NCBI RefSeq assembly: GCF_017254865.1
Contig: NZ_JAFKCV010000002.1
Location: forward strand, 415,837-479,836
Direction: 5' to 3'
From: Bowmanella dokdonensis
GTDB taxonomy: Bacteria > Pseudomonadota > Gammaproteobacteria > Enterobacterales > Alteromonadaceae
DNA length: 64,000 nucleotides
In this document: positions 1 through 6,771 of the stretch, piece by piece
Position numbering within the stretch: the first letter of the stretch is position 1
How the letters are laid out: each line of letters begins with the position of its first letter
The notes under the pieces: model-generated
Databases searched by the model: none
What the model saw: the letters and a program-made list of their open reading frames with translations, nothing else
Told to the model about the DNA's origin: nothing
Translations under genes and position numbers: made by a program

Positions 1-515
1 TGGGTCTATTTTTCGGCAGCGACACAGGCAACACCGAACATGTTGCCAAAATGATCCAGAAGGAGCTGGGGAAACACCTGCTCGACGTGCGAGACATCGC
101 CAAGAGCAGCAAGGAGGACATCGCCAGTTTCGATCTGCTGATGTTCGGCATCCCGACCTGGTACTATGGCGAAGCCCAGTGTGACTGGGATGATTTCTTT
201 CCTGAGCTGGAAGAGATTGACTTTACCGACAAGCTGGTGGCGATTTTTGGTTGCGGCGACCAGGAGGATTATGCCGAATACTTCCTCGATGCCATGGGCA
301 TGATTCGCGACATCGTCGAGGCCAGAGGCGCCATTGTCATAGGCCACTGGCCCACTGAAAGTTATCATTTTGAGGCCAGTAAAGGCATGGCCGACGACAA
401 CCATTTTGTCGGCCTGGGTATCGACGAAGACAGGCAGCCGGAACTCACCGAACAGCGGGTCAAAGCCTGGTGTAAACAAGTCTACGAGGAAATGTGCCTG
501 GCCGAACTGGAGTAA
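1..515 (+). CDS. fldA: Flavodoxin FldA (5' end cut by window)
   Basis: This is a long-chain flavodoxin, a small FMN electron carrier of the cytoplasm. The frame is open from base 3, and only the first few residues are missing. The FMN phosphate loop SDTGNTE lies at bases 18-38, followed by the aromatic FMN-binding stretch PTWYYGEAQCDWDDFF and the GCGDQEDYAEYF loop. These match E. coli FldA nearly word for word from memory and fit FldB less well. In related bacteria FldA supplies electrons to reductive enzymes such as MetH reactivation, IspG/IspH and biotin synthase. It ends just before a strong hairpin terminator. A Fur gene often follows fldA, but here a convergent acyltransferase does. Confidence 0.95.
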   Translation, partial: GLFFGSDTGNTEHVAKMIQKELGKHLLDVRDIAKSSKEDIASFDLLMFGIPTWYYGEAQCDWDDFFPELEEIDFTDKLVAIFGCGDQEDYAEYFLDAMGMIRDIVEARGAIVIGHWPTESYHFEASKGMADDNHFVGLGIDEDRQPELTEQRVKAWCKQVYEEMCLAELE

Positions 516-541
516 GGTCGTCAGTTGAAGCACACAAGCAC

Positions 542-575
542 AACATAAAAGGGAGCCCAGGCTCCCTTTTATGTT
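542..575. terminator. Bidirectional Rho-independent terminator between fldA and the acyltransferase gene
   Basis: There is a perfect 16-bp inverted repeat (542-557 and 560-575) with only CA between the arms. The arms contain GGGAGCC/GGCTCCC and end in A/T-rich tracts (AACATAAAA and TTTTATGTT). The T-rich arm therefore falls at the 3' side on both strands. It lies between two convergent genes and can serve both. Confidence 0.85.
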
Positions 576-587
576 GCTGAACATCCG

Positions 588-1265
588 TTAAGGGACACAT
601 TCGTCCAGTCGCCGGTTCATATCCGCCACCACCCTGGACTTAAAGTTGCCCTCACCTGCCTGAATCAGGTATTGCTTGTAATCTGCGATATCGACCAGCT
701 CCAGATTGGCGGTAATCGTTTTGAACAGCCTGGGAAAACGCTCACCGGGCGACTGAATATGATGCAGGCCGCCGCTATAGACAAACAACAGCTTGCCGCT
801 TTCCAGCCGCTCCAGAATCTCGGCGACACCGCCACGCACCGTCATGGGCTTGCCATGCTTATCCAGGCCGTTGCGCCTCTTCATTCGCCCCTCGGGCAGG
901 ATGGCGGTAATCACCTCCTGACTTACATGAGAAAGGAAGTGCTGCCAGGATTCATCCGGCTTGCGGGTAATGGGAATACAACCGGGCAATAACACTTTGA
1001 GTATCATACCGGCCACGGGTCGTTTCAGGGTGACATCGGCCCCCGGCACAATGACCCGGTGCGCCACATTCCAGACAAAGCGCCAGGTGGCAAAACGAAT
1101 GAACAAGGGTTCGAACAGACTGGTGTGGTTAAGAAACACCAGAAGTTTCACCTGGTTCAGGGATTCTTCCTTTTCTTCGCTCAGCCAGTTGGCCCTGCCA
1201 CGGTAAAACAGGTGGGAAAAGATCTTTACCTTGGCCATCAGCAGGAAACTCAACACTTTGCTCAT
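588..1265 (-). CDS. PlsC-family 1-acylglycerol-3-phosphate acyltransferase-like protein
   Basis: The 225-aa protein belongs to the lysophospholipid acyltransferase family, which transfers acyl groups to glycerophospholipid precursors or related acceptors at the inner membrane. Motif I is NHTSLFEP with His47, an HX4E variant of the usual HX4D. Motif III is LPEGRM at residues 123-128, corresponding to the FPEGTR motif that binds the glycerol phosphate. The N-terminus is weakly hydrophobic and has no cleavable signal. The gene is convergent with fldA and shares its terminator. The Glu in place of Asp in motif I and the short length suggest a side-branch family member, not the housekeeping PlsC. 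The substrate cannot be told from sequence. Confidence 0.75.
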   Translation of the reverse strand: MSKVLSFLLMAKVKIFSHLFYRGRANWLSEEKEESLNQVKLLVFLNHTSLFEPLFIRFATWRFVWNVAHRVIVPGADVTLKRPVAGMILKVLLPGCIPITRKPDESWQHFLSHVSQEVITAILPEGRMKRRNGLDKHGKPMTVRGGVAEILERLESGKLLFVYSGGLHHIQSPGERFPRLFKTITANLELVDIADYKQYLIQAGEGNFKSRVVADMNRRLDECVP

Positions 1266-1397
1266 ACGCTGCTATCCATCCGTTCGATAATGCTTGGACC
1301 CGTCAGCTATTGTTCGGGTTCTTCTTAAAGGATTTTTTAACCGGGCCGATACCTCTATTGCAAGGCTTTTAATGACCCGCCATTGAGGAGATAAGTG

Positions 1398-1823
1398 ATG
1401 AAAACAGCGAACCGGGTAAAAAATGTGCTTCTAAGCGGCATTTTACTCTCTGTCTTCGTGCTTGGCGGTTGCATGAAAAACCATTCGTTTACCGCCAGGG
1501 GCCTGGCCGAAGATTCGAGTCATGTGTCAACGGTTGCCCTCAAGCGGGTTAACCAAAGCTTCCGCACCTCCTTTCAGATGGGCGACTGGTATTTTCAGGG
1601 CGCTCAGGTAGTCAATGGCGGCATCAACGCCTATATCCAGATTCCGGCCAAACTGGATATGGACAGGAAATATCAGGAGAACTACCTTCGCCAGTCGGTC
1701 TGTCCCTCGGCAGAACAGCAGGAACTCTGGCATGAACTGGGCTCCACCACCCTGTCCGTCCATATCTATACCTTCAGCAAGCGCTTCAGCGTTCACGCCG
1801 AGTGCCGGAACCCGCTCGCCTGA
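1398..1823 (+). CDS. Predicted lipoprotein of unknown function
   Basis: The 141-aa protein has a hydrophobic signal sequence ending in a lipobox LGGC, with the lipidated Cys at residue 25. It should therefore be an acylated envelope lipoprotein. The ATG at 1398 is preferred over the in-frame GTG at 1395 because GAGGAG at 1385-1390 lies 7 bases upstream of it. The mature part has two further cysteines near the C-terminus (around QSVCPSAEQ and HAECRN) that could form a disulphide. No known domain was recognised. It stands alone between the acyltransferase and the PepSY-phoPQ operon. Confidence 0.7.
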   Translation: MKTANRVKNVLLSGILLSVFVLGGCMKNHSFTARGLAEDSSHVSTVALKRVNQSFRTSFQMGDWYFQGAQVVNGGINAYIQIPAKLDMDRKYQENYLRQSVCPSAEQQELWHELGSTTLSVHIYTFSKRFSVHAECRNPLA

Positions 1824-2044
1824 AAACCGCCTGTATCGGCTACCCCTCTTTTCCTTTCCTGTCACTATTCAGCCTTTATTCATTCCTGCCGGGTTATCTT
1901 TTAGCCAGCCCTGCCCTGTTCAGTTGACTGACTGTGCCCGGGGCGAGTGATTTTATCTGTTTGTGGGGGTAGACTTGGCAGGCAGTACCCGTTTCACCGT
2001 CAATGGATGGAATGGGTATCAGAAGCGAGTCAAAGGTGAATACA

Positions 2045-2311
2045 ATGAAATGCGGCAAAACCCTGATTTTACTGGTATTGAGTTGCTGTCTGACATGGGC
2101 CGTGCAGGCACAGGACCAGGATCAGCTTGATGAGGCCCAGGCGGCCAAACGCGCCAGACAACAGGTGGACGGTCGGGTACTTAAGGTGGATAGAAAAAAA
2201 GACAATTACCGGGTGAAGGTATTGCAGAAATCCGGGCGCGTGGTGACAGTGGATGTGGACAAGCACTCCGGCAAGGTCAGCAAGCGCAAGGATAAAGACG
2301 AAAAGCGTTAA
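2045..2311 (+). CDS. Small secreted PepSY-domain protein
   Basis: The 88-aa protein starts with a clear signal peptide (MKCGKTLILLVLSCCLTWAVQA) and carries a PepSY-like module in the second half (DGRVLKVDRKKDNYRVKVLQ...VDVDKHSGKV). It ends in a Lys/Arg-rich tail. A longer in-frame start at 2003 exists, but ATG 2045 has an AAAGGTGA ribosome site just upstream and puts the signal peptide at the N-terminus. PepSY proteins are periplasmic and are often encoded beside two-component systems. Here it is 27 bases upstream of the phoP-like regulator, so it is probably co-transcribed and may modulate the sensor. Confidence 0.8.
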   Translation: MKCGKTLILLVLSCCLTWAVQAQDQDQLDEAQAAKRARQQVDGRVLKVDRKKDNYRVKVLQKSGRVVTVDVDKHSGKVSKRKDKDEKR

Positions 2312-2338
2312 GCGTTCCCCAGAAGGAGAAACCGACCG

Positions 2339-3013
2339 ATGCGAGTGCTGATAGTAGAGGACGACAGCCGTCTGCTGACCCAGTTGGATCAACTGATGCA
2401 ACAAAACGGCTACAGTGTGGACCTGGCAGACGACGGCCAGAAAGCGCTTTTTTTGTTTCAGGAATATCCCTATGACCTGGCCGTGGTCGACATTGGTTTG
2501 CCGGTGATGGACGGCCTGGAACTGATTCGTCAGGTACGCAAGAGCAAGATAACCAGTCCAATCCTGATCCTGACCGCCCGGGACAGATGGCAGGAAAAAG
2601 TCGAAGGACTGGAAGCCGGCGCCGATGACTACCTGACCAAACCTTTTCACAACGAGGAGTTGCTGGCCAGGGTCAAAGCCCTTATCCGCCGCGCCGCCGG
2701 CCAGCCCAACCCATCCATTGAACGGGGCCCCATCCGCCTGGATACCCTGGCCGAAGAGGTTTATGTCCATGACAACTACGTGGAACTGACCGCCTATGAA
2801 TACAAAGTGCTCGAATATCTGTTGATGAATCCCAACAAGATTGTCTCCAAGACTGAGCTGACCGAGCATATCTATGACCAGGATTTCGATCTGGACAGCA
2901 ACGTCATTGAAGTATTCATCGGCAGGCTGCGCAAGAAGCTTGATCCCCAGGGACACTTAAAGCCCATCGACACCCTGCGTGGACGCGGCTATCGTATCAA
3001 CCGGCAGCTTTAA
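2339..3013 (+). CDS. phoP: PhoP-like OmpR-family response regulator
   Basis: This is a 224-aa two-domain regulator. The receiver (residues 1-120) has the acidic pair Asp8-Asp9, phosphoacceptor Asp51 (VVDIGLP) and Lys101 (LTKPF). The C-terminal winged helix contains the OmpR-type signature ELTAYEYKVLEYLL...GRLRKKLDPQ...IDTLRGRGYRI. The overall sequence resembles E. coli PhoP (RDRWQEKVEGLEAGADDYLTKPFH versus the PhoP equivalent). It lies between the PepSY gene and its kinase, 8 bases before the kinase start, which implies one operon. The phoP assignment rests on resemblance and gene order. Whether it senses Mg2+ or cationic peptides is not shown. Confidence 0.9.
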   Translation: MRVLIVEDDSRLLTQLDQLMQQNGYSVDLADDGQKALFLFQEYPYDLAVVDIGLPVMDGLELIRQVRKSKITSPILILTARDRWQEKVEGLEAGADDYLTKPFHNEELLARVKALIRRAAGQPNPSIERGPIRLDTLAEEVYVHDNYVELTAYEYKVLEYLLMNPNKIVSKTELTEHIYDQDFDLDSNVIEVFIGRLRKKLDPQGHLKPIDTLRGRGYRINRQL

Positions 3014-3021
3014 CAGCCCTT

Positions 3022-4344
3022 ATGCAGAAATGGACCCTGAAACGGCGCAGCTTCGTCGCCGCCCTGTTGGTGCTGGTGGTGTTCCTTCCCCTGACCGCCC
3101 TGACTCTGGAACAAGCCTTTACCAACAGCCTGAGCCAGTCGATGCAGGACCAATTGCGCATTCAGAATCTGGGACTGATTTCAGAATTTGAAGTGGTGGG
3201 CGGCGAAATCCAGATGCCCGAGCAACTATTCAACGAAAACCTGAATATTCCGGACTCTGGCACCTACGCCATTGTTTCCATGCATATGTTGCCCCTGTGG
3301 CAGTCGGCCTCGACCCTGCACTGGCAGAAGCTTCCAGACTTGCAGCGGCCTTCAGTAGGCGAAGAGTTGTTTCTGTCCAAACAGATCAACGGGCGCACCT
3401 ATTTCCAGTTCAGTTACACGGCCGAGTTTGAAGACATCGGCTTCATGTTTCCCGTCACCTTTCATATCCTCCAGGAAGGCCGGTTGTTTGACAGCGAATT
3501 ATCCGCTTTTCGCAATACGCTTTGGCAATGGCTGCTATTGGTGGCGCTGGTGCTCATTGCTGTCCTGTCATTCAGTCTCAGCGCCGCTCTTAATCCCATC
3601 GGCCTTTTGGTAAAGCAGATCGGCGAAGTGGAATCTGACCGCCAGGACCGCGTGACGGGTAAGTTTCCCCCTGAACTGGAACGACTCAAAGCCAGCCTTA
3701 ACCACCTGCTGGACTCAGAGCAACAGCAACGCAAACGGTATCACAACAGCCTGGGTGATCTGGCCCATAACCTGAAGACTCCCCTGGCGGTTCTCAAGGG
3801 CCAGTTGAAACTGGACGATGCTGCCCGGGAACCCTTGGGACAAATAGAAAGCATCATCGCACGCCAATTGAAAAGGGCCGTGGCGGGATCTGGAAGCGGG
3901 TGGCAACAAGCCATGCCGTTGGCGCCCATACTGGATAAACTGATCCGCGCCATGCACAAGGTCTATGCAGACAAACAACTGCAGATAGAGCTGGAGGATC
4001 CTGACAACCTGAGCCTGAGCGCTGACGAAACCGACCTGATGGAATTGTTTGGCAATTTACTGGACAACGCCTGCAAGGCCGCAAGGAGAAGAGTGCGCAT
4101 CCGGTTGATTCAGCAGCCCAACAAATCACAAGTCAACATTGAAGACGATGGGCCGGGCATCCCCCCTGCGCAGAGAGAGGCCCTGCTCGCCCGGGGAATC
4201 CGCCTGGATACCTATACCAGTGGGCAGGGTATAGGTATGGCCGTGGTCTCTGATCTGGTGTCGGCCTATCAGGGTCGATTGCAGATCCGCGATTCTGAGT
4301 TTGGCGGAGCCCTAATCAGTCTGAGCTTTGCTCATTCCGTTTAA
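3022..4344 (+). CDS. phoQ: PhoQ-like membrane sensor histidine kinase
   Basis: The 440-aa kinase has an N-terminal membrane helix (about residues 9-29), a periplasmic sensor of about 135 residues and a second helix (about 167-190). A HAMP-like linker and catalytic core follow. The H-box is DLAHNLKTPLAVLKGQ with His249, matching the PhoQ-type HNLKTPLA pattern. The N-box is LFGNLLDNACKA and the G-boxes are EDDGPGIPP and GQGIGMAVV. The periplasmic loop is acidic (for example GEELFLSKQ and AEFEDIG), which is compatible with cation sensing as in PhoQ but is only suggestive. Its last 29 bases overlap the convergent AI-2E permease gene. Confidence 0.88.
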   Translation: MQKWTLKRRSFVAALLVLVVFLPLTALTLEQAFTNSLSQSMQDQLRIQNLGLISEFEVVGGEIQMPEQLFNENLNIPDSGTYAIVSMHMLPLWQSASTLHWQKLPDLQRPSVGEELFLSKQINGRTYFQFSYTAEFEDIGFMFPVTFHILQEGRLFDSELSAFRNTLWQWLLLVALVLIAVLSFSLSAALNPIGLLVKQIGEVESDRQDRVTGKFPPELERLKASLNHLLDSEQQQRKRYHNSLGDLAHNLKTPLAVLKGQLKLDDAAREPLGQIESIIARQLKRAVAGSGSGWQQAMPLAPILDKLIRAMHKVYADKQLQIELEDPDNLSLSADETDLMELFGNLLDNACKAARRRVRIRLIQQPNKSQVNIEDDGPGIPPAQREALLARGIRLDTYTSGQGIGMAVVSDLVSAYQGRLQIRDSEFGGALISLSFAHSV

Positions 4345-5368
4345 GGGCCTTCTCATCAATCAGAAGCAGGGCAAACCAACCTCCCTCGCGGCTGGTCTCC
4401 AGGGCCAGTTTGACCACCATAGTCAACGGCACGGCCAGGAGCATGCCTGCCGGACCCAGTAGCCATCCCCAGAAGATCAGGGACAGAAACACCATCAGGG
4501 GGGAGAGACCCAGCCCCCGGCCCATAAGTCTGGGCTCGAGCAAATTGCCCATCAAGGTATTGATGGCCAGGTAGCCAGCCGCCACTATGGCAGCCGATAC
4601 CCCGCCCATTTCCACCAGGCTCATCAGCACTGGCGGTCCCGCGGCAATGATTGAGCCTATATTGGGAATGAAATTGAGCAAGAAGGCCATTACCGCCCAT
4701 AGCAGAAAATGATCGACACCGAGCAAGTAACACAACAATCCGGCCAGAAACCCCGTCACTATGCTGACTGCTCCTTTGATAACAAGGTATTTCTTCAGAG
4801 AGGCCAGGAACTTGGCAATCTGACGGGCTTTCATCTCCGGATTCGACATAGCTAAACGGAGTTTACGGGGAAAAGTGGCGGCCTCCACCAGCATGAAGAA
4901 CAGAATAAGCAGGACCAGCAGGAAACTGGTCATCATTGATCCTATCCCGGTCAGCAGCCTGGTCAGAGCATTCATGGCCTCGTCTGAATCCATGTAGGCT
5001 GCGATACGTTCACTGTCCAAGTTGATATTAAACACCGCCAATTGCCGCACAAGCCAGCCCATCTCCTCCCCCAGCTTCGCCTTGTACTCAGGCAGGTTTT
5101 CGATAAATTGAGTCAGGGAATTCCCAAGCAGTCTGGCCAGCATGAATCCAAAAACCAGAAAAAGCAGTATCACTACCACTATGGCAAGCCATCTTGGCAT
5201 ATGGTATCGCCTGGCCCAGTTAACCAAAGGATTACAGGCCAGAGCAATGAACAGTGACAGCAGAAAGGGAACCAGAATGCTGCTGGCGGCTTTTGCCCCT
5301 GCCAGAATGACAACCAGCGAGGCAAGGGTCAGTAATACCCTGGAGGTTGAAGAAGCTTTAATATCCAT
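4316..5368 (-). CDS. AI-2E family transporter (PerM/TqsA-like permease)
   Basis: The 350-aa integral membrane protein has about seven to eight hydrophobic segments. It shows the family's typical arrangement: an N-terminal helix pair, a long soluble stretch (about 70-150), and a conserved C-terminal block with FLLNFIPNIGSIIAAGPP and EPRLMGRGLGLSPLMVFLSLIFWGWLLGPAGMLLAVPLT. Members export small molecules (autoinducer-2 in TqsA) or act as Na+/H+ antiporters, so the substrate is open. The gene is convergent with the kinase and divergent from folX. Confidence 0.88.
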   Translation of the reverse strand: MDIKASSTSRVLLTLASLVVILAGAKAASSILVPFLLSLFIALACNPLVNWARRYHMPRWLAIVVVILLFLVFGFMLARLLGNSLTQFIENLPEYKAKLGEEMGWLVRQLAVFNINLDSERIAAYMDSDEAMNALTRLLTGIGSMMTSFLLVLLILFFMLVEAATFPRKLRLAMSNPEMKARQIAKFLASLKKYLVIKGAVSIVTGFLAGLLCYLLGVDHFLLWAVMAFLLNFIPNIGSIIAAGPPVLMSLVEMGGVSAAIVAAGYLAINTLMGNLLEPRLMGRGLGLSPLMVFLSLIFWGWLLGPAGMLLAVPLTMVVKLALETSREGGWFALLLIDEKALKRNEQSSD

Positions 5369-5424
5369 ATTCTCAGGTCACATCGTCCGGCTTGTGGCAA
5401 AATCAGTTAATTGTTTAATTCTAA

Positions 5425-5441
5425 TCAGGCAGTTAGCCTGA
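5425..5441. promoter_or_regulatory. Small inverted repeat between divergent permease and folX genes
   Basis: TCAGGC and GCCTGA flank AGTTA in the roughly 90-base gap between two divergently transcribed genes. It may be an operator or a leader hairpin of folX, because it sits just upstream of the folX ribosome site. No regulator can be named. Confidence 0.3.
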
Positions 5442-5461
5442 CGAATGAGGAAGTTTGGTCA

Positions 5462-5827
5462 ATGAATCTCAACCCTGCCACTATCAGGATCAAGAACCTG
5501 CGCCTGCGCACATACGTAGGCATTAAGCAGGAGGAAATCGAGAACAAGCAGGACGTGCTGATCAACGTCAGGATCCAATACCAGGCCAGTCCTGCCACCC
5601 ACTCGGATCAGATGGAAGATGCACTCAATTACCGTACTATCACCAAGCGTATCATCGAGTTGGTGGAAAACAACCGCTTCTCATTGCTGGAAAAGCTGAC
5701 TGCCGATATCCTGCAGATTGCTGCTGAGCACGAGTGGGTGAGCTTCGCCGAAGTAGAGGTGGACAAGCCCAATGCACTGCGTTTTGCCGATTCCGTGTCG
5801 CTGTGCTTATCTTGTACTAAAGCCTGA
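5462..5827 (+). CDS. folX: Dihydroneopterin triphosphate 2'-epimerase FolX
   Basis: The 121-aa protein of the FolB/FolX fold epimerises 7,8-dihydroneopterin triphosphate to the monapterin form. The sequence ([24 protein letters not shown]...[31 protein letters not shown]...[16 protein letters not shown]) follows E. coli FolX closely, more so than FolB. The start at 5462 is chosen because GAGGAAG at 5447-5453 is 8 bases upstream; an upstream in-frame ATT/TTG extension to 5411 lacks similarity. The downstream partner is a yfcH-type epimerase, as in E. coli. Product and order support a role in tetrahydromonapterin supply. Confidence 0.93.
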   Translation: MNLNPATIRIKNLRLRTYVGIKQEEIENKQDVLINVRIQYQASPATHSDQMEDALNYRTITKRIIELVENNRFSLLEKLTADILQIAAEHEWVSFAEVEVDKPNALRFADSVSLCLSCTKA

Positions 5828-5843
5828 TTGGCAGGAGTCTATC

Positions 5844-6752
5844 ATCGAAAGTAAACAAATCCTGATGACCGGCGGCACCGGTCTGATTGGTTCGAGACTG
5901 CTGGCCCGTTTTCCCGACAAGTACGAAGTAACGGTGCTGACCCGTAATCTGGCCGAGGCGGAAATGTCCCTTGGCAGGCGGGCAAAATGGATCTCGAGCC
6001 TCAAGGGCCTGAATAATCTGGACGCCTTCGATGCGGTCATCAATCTGGCCGGCGAACCCATTGCCGACAAGCGCTGGAGCGATACTCAAAAAGAAAAAAT
6101 CTGCCAGAGCCGCTGGCAACTGACCCAGCAGTTGGTGGATTTGTGCCAGGCCGGAGAGACGCCACCGAAGGTCTTCCTCAGTGGCTCGGCGGTAGGCTAC
6201 TATGGCCGCCAGGGGGACACCCAGGTCAGCGAATACCATCAGGATTGCTACGATGAATTCAGCCACCGCCTTTGTGCCAGATGGGAGCAGATCGCCCTGC
6301 AGGCCCAATCGGAGAAAACCCGTGTCTGCCTGCTTCGAACCGGACTGGTGCTCAGCCGCAAAGGCGGTGCCCTGATCAAGATGCTGCCGGCCTTTAAGTT
6401 CGGCCTGGGCGGCCCCATGGGCAATGGTCAGCAATATATGTCCTGGATCCATATCAGTGACATGATGGCCGGTATCTGCTTCTTACTTGAGGAACCAGAT
6501 TGTCAGGGTCCCTACAACTTTACCTCGCCCAATCCGGTCAGCAATGAAGAGTTCAGCAAGACACTGGCCAGGGTCCTGCACAGACCCTGCCTGTTCCGGG
6601 TGCCGGCGTTCGTGCTCAAGCCGCTGCTGGGCGAGATGTCAGACTTGCTCCTTCACGGCCAGCGGGTCATTCCCAAGCGTCTTGAAGAAGCCGGCTTTCA
6701 TTTTCAGTACCAGCACCTGGACAAGGCGCTGCAGAACCTGTTGGACGAGTAA
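5844..6752 (+). CDS. yfcH: TIGR01777-type NAD(P)-dependent epimerase/dehydratase (YfcH)
   Basis: This extended short-chain dehydrogenase of about 300 aa opens with the nucleotide-binding TGGTGLIGSRLL glycine motif. It also has VINLAGEPIADKRW, SGSAVGYYG (active-site Ser-Tyr context) and a C-terminal DLLLHGQRVIPKRLEEAGFHFQYQ block typical of the YfcH family. The start is uncertain. AGGAG at 5833-5837 points at an ATC (5844), the first ATG (5865) would remove the first beta strand, and an upstream ATG (5772) lies inside folX. The coordinates given assume the ATC-proximal start. The substrate of the family is unknown. Confidence 0.85.
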   Translation: MESKQILMTGGTGLIGSRLLARFPDKYEVTVLTRNLAEAEMSLGRRAKWISSLKGLNNLDAFDAVINLAGEPIADKRWSDTQKEKICQSRWQLTQQLVDLCQAGETPPKVFLSGSAVGYYGRQGDTQVSEYHQDCYDEFSHRLCARWEQIALQAQSEKTRVCLLRTGLVLSRKGGALIKMLPAFKFGLGGPMGNGQQYMSWIHISDMMAGICFLLEEPDCQGPYNFTSPNPVSNEEFSKTLARVLHRPCLFRVPAFVLKPLLGEMSDLLLHGQRVIPKRLEEAGFHFQYQHLDKALQNLLDE

Positions 6753-6771
6753 ACCGGACCCTGGGGTATTT

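Noticed and set aside
1824-2044. PhoP-box-like promoter upstream of the PepSY-phoPQ operon
   Set aside because: No convincing pair of GTTTA half sites at the right spacing was found.
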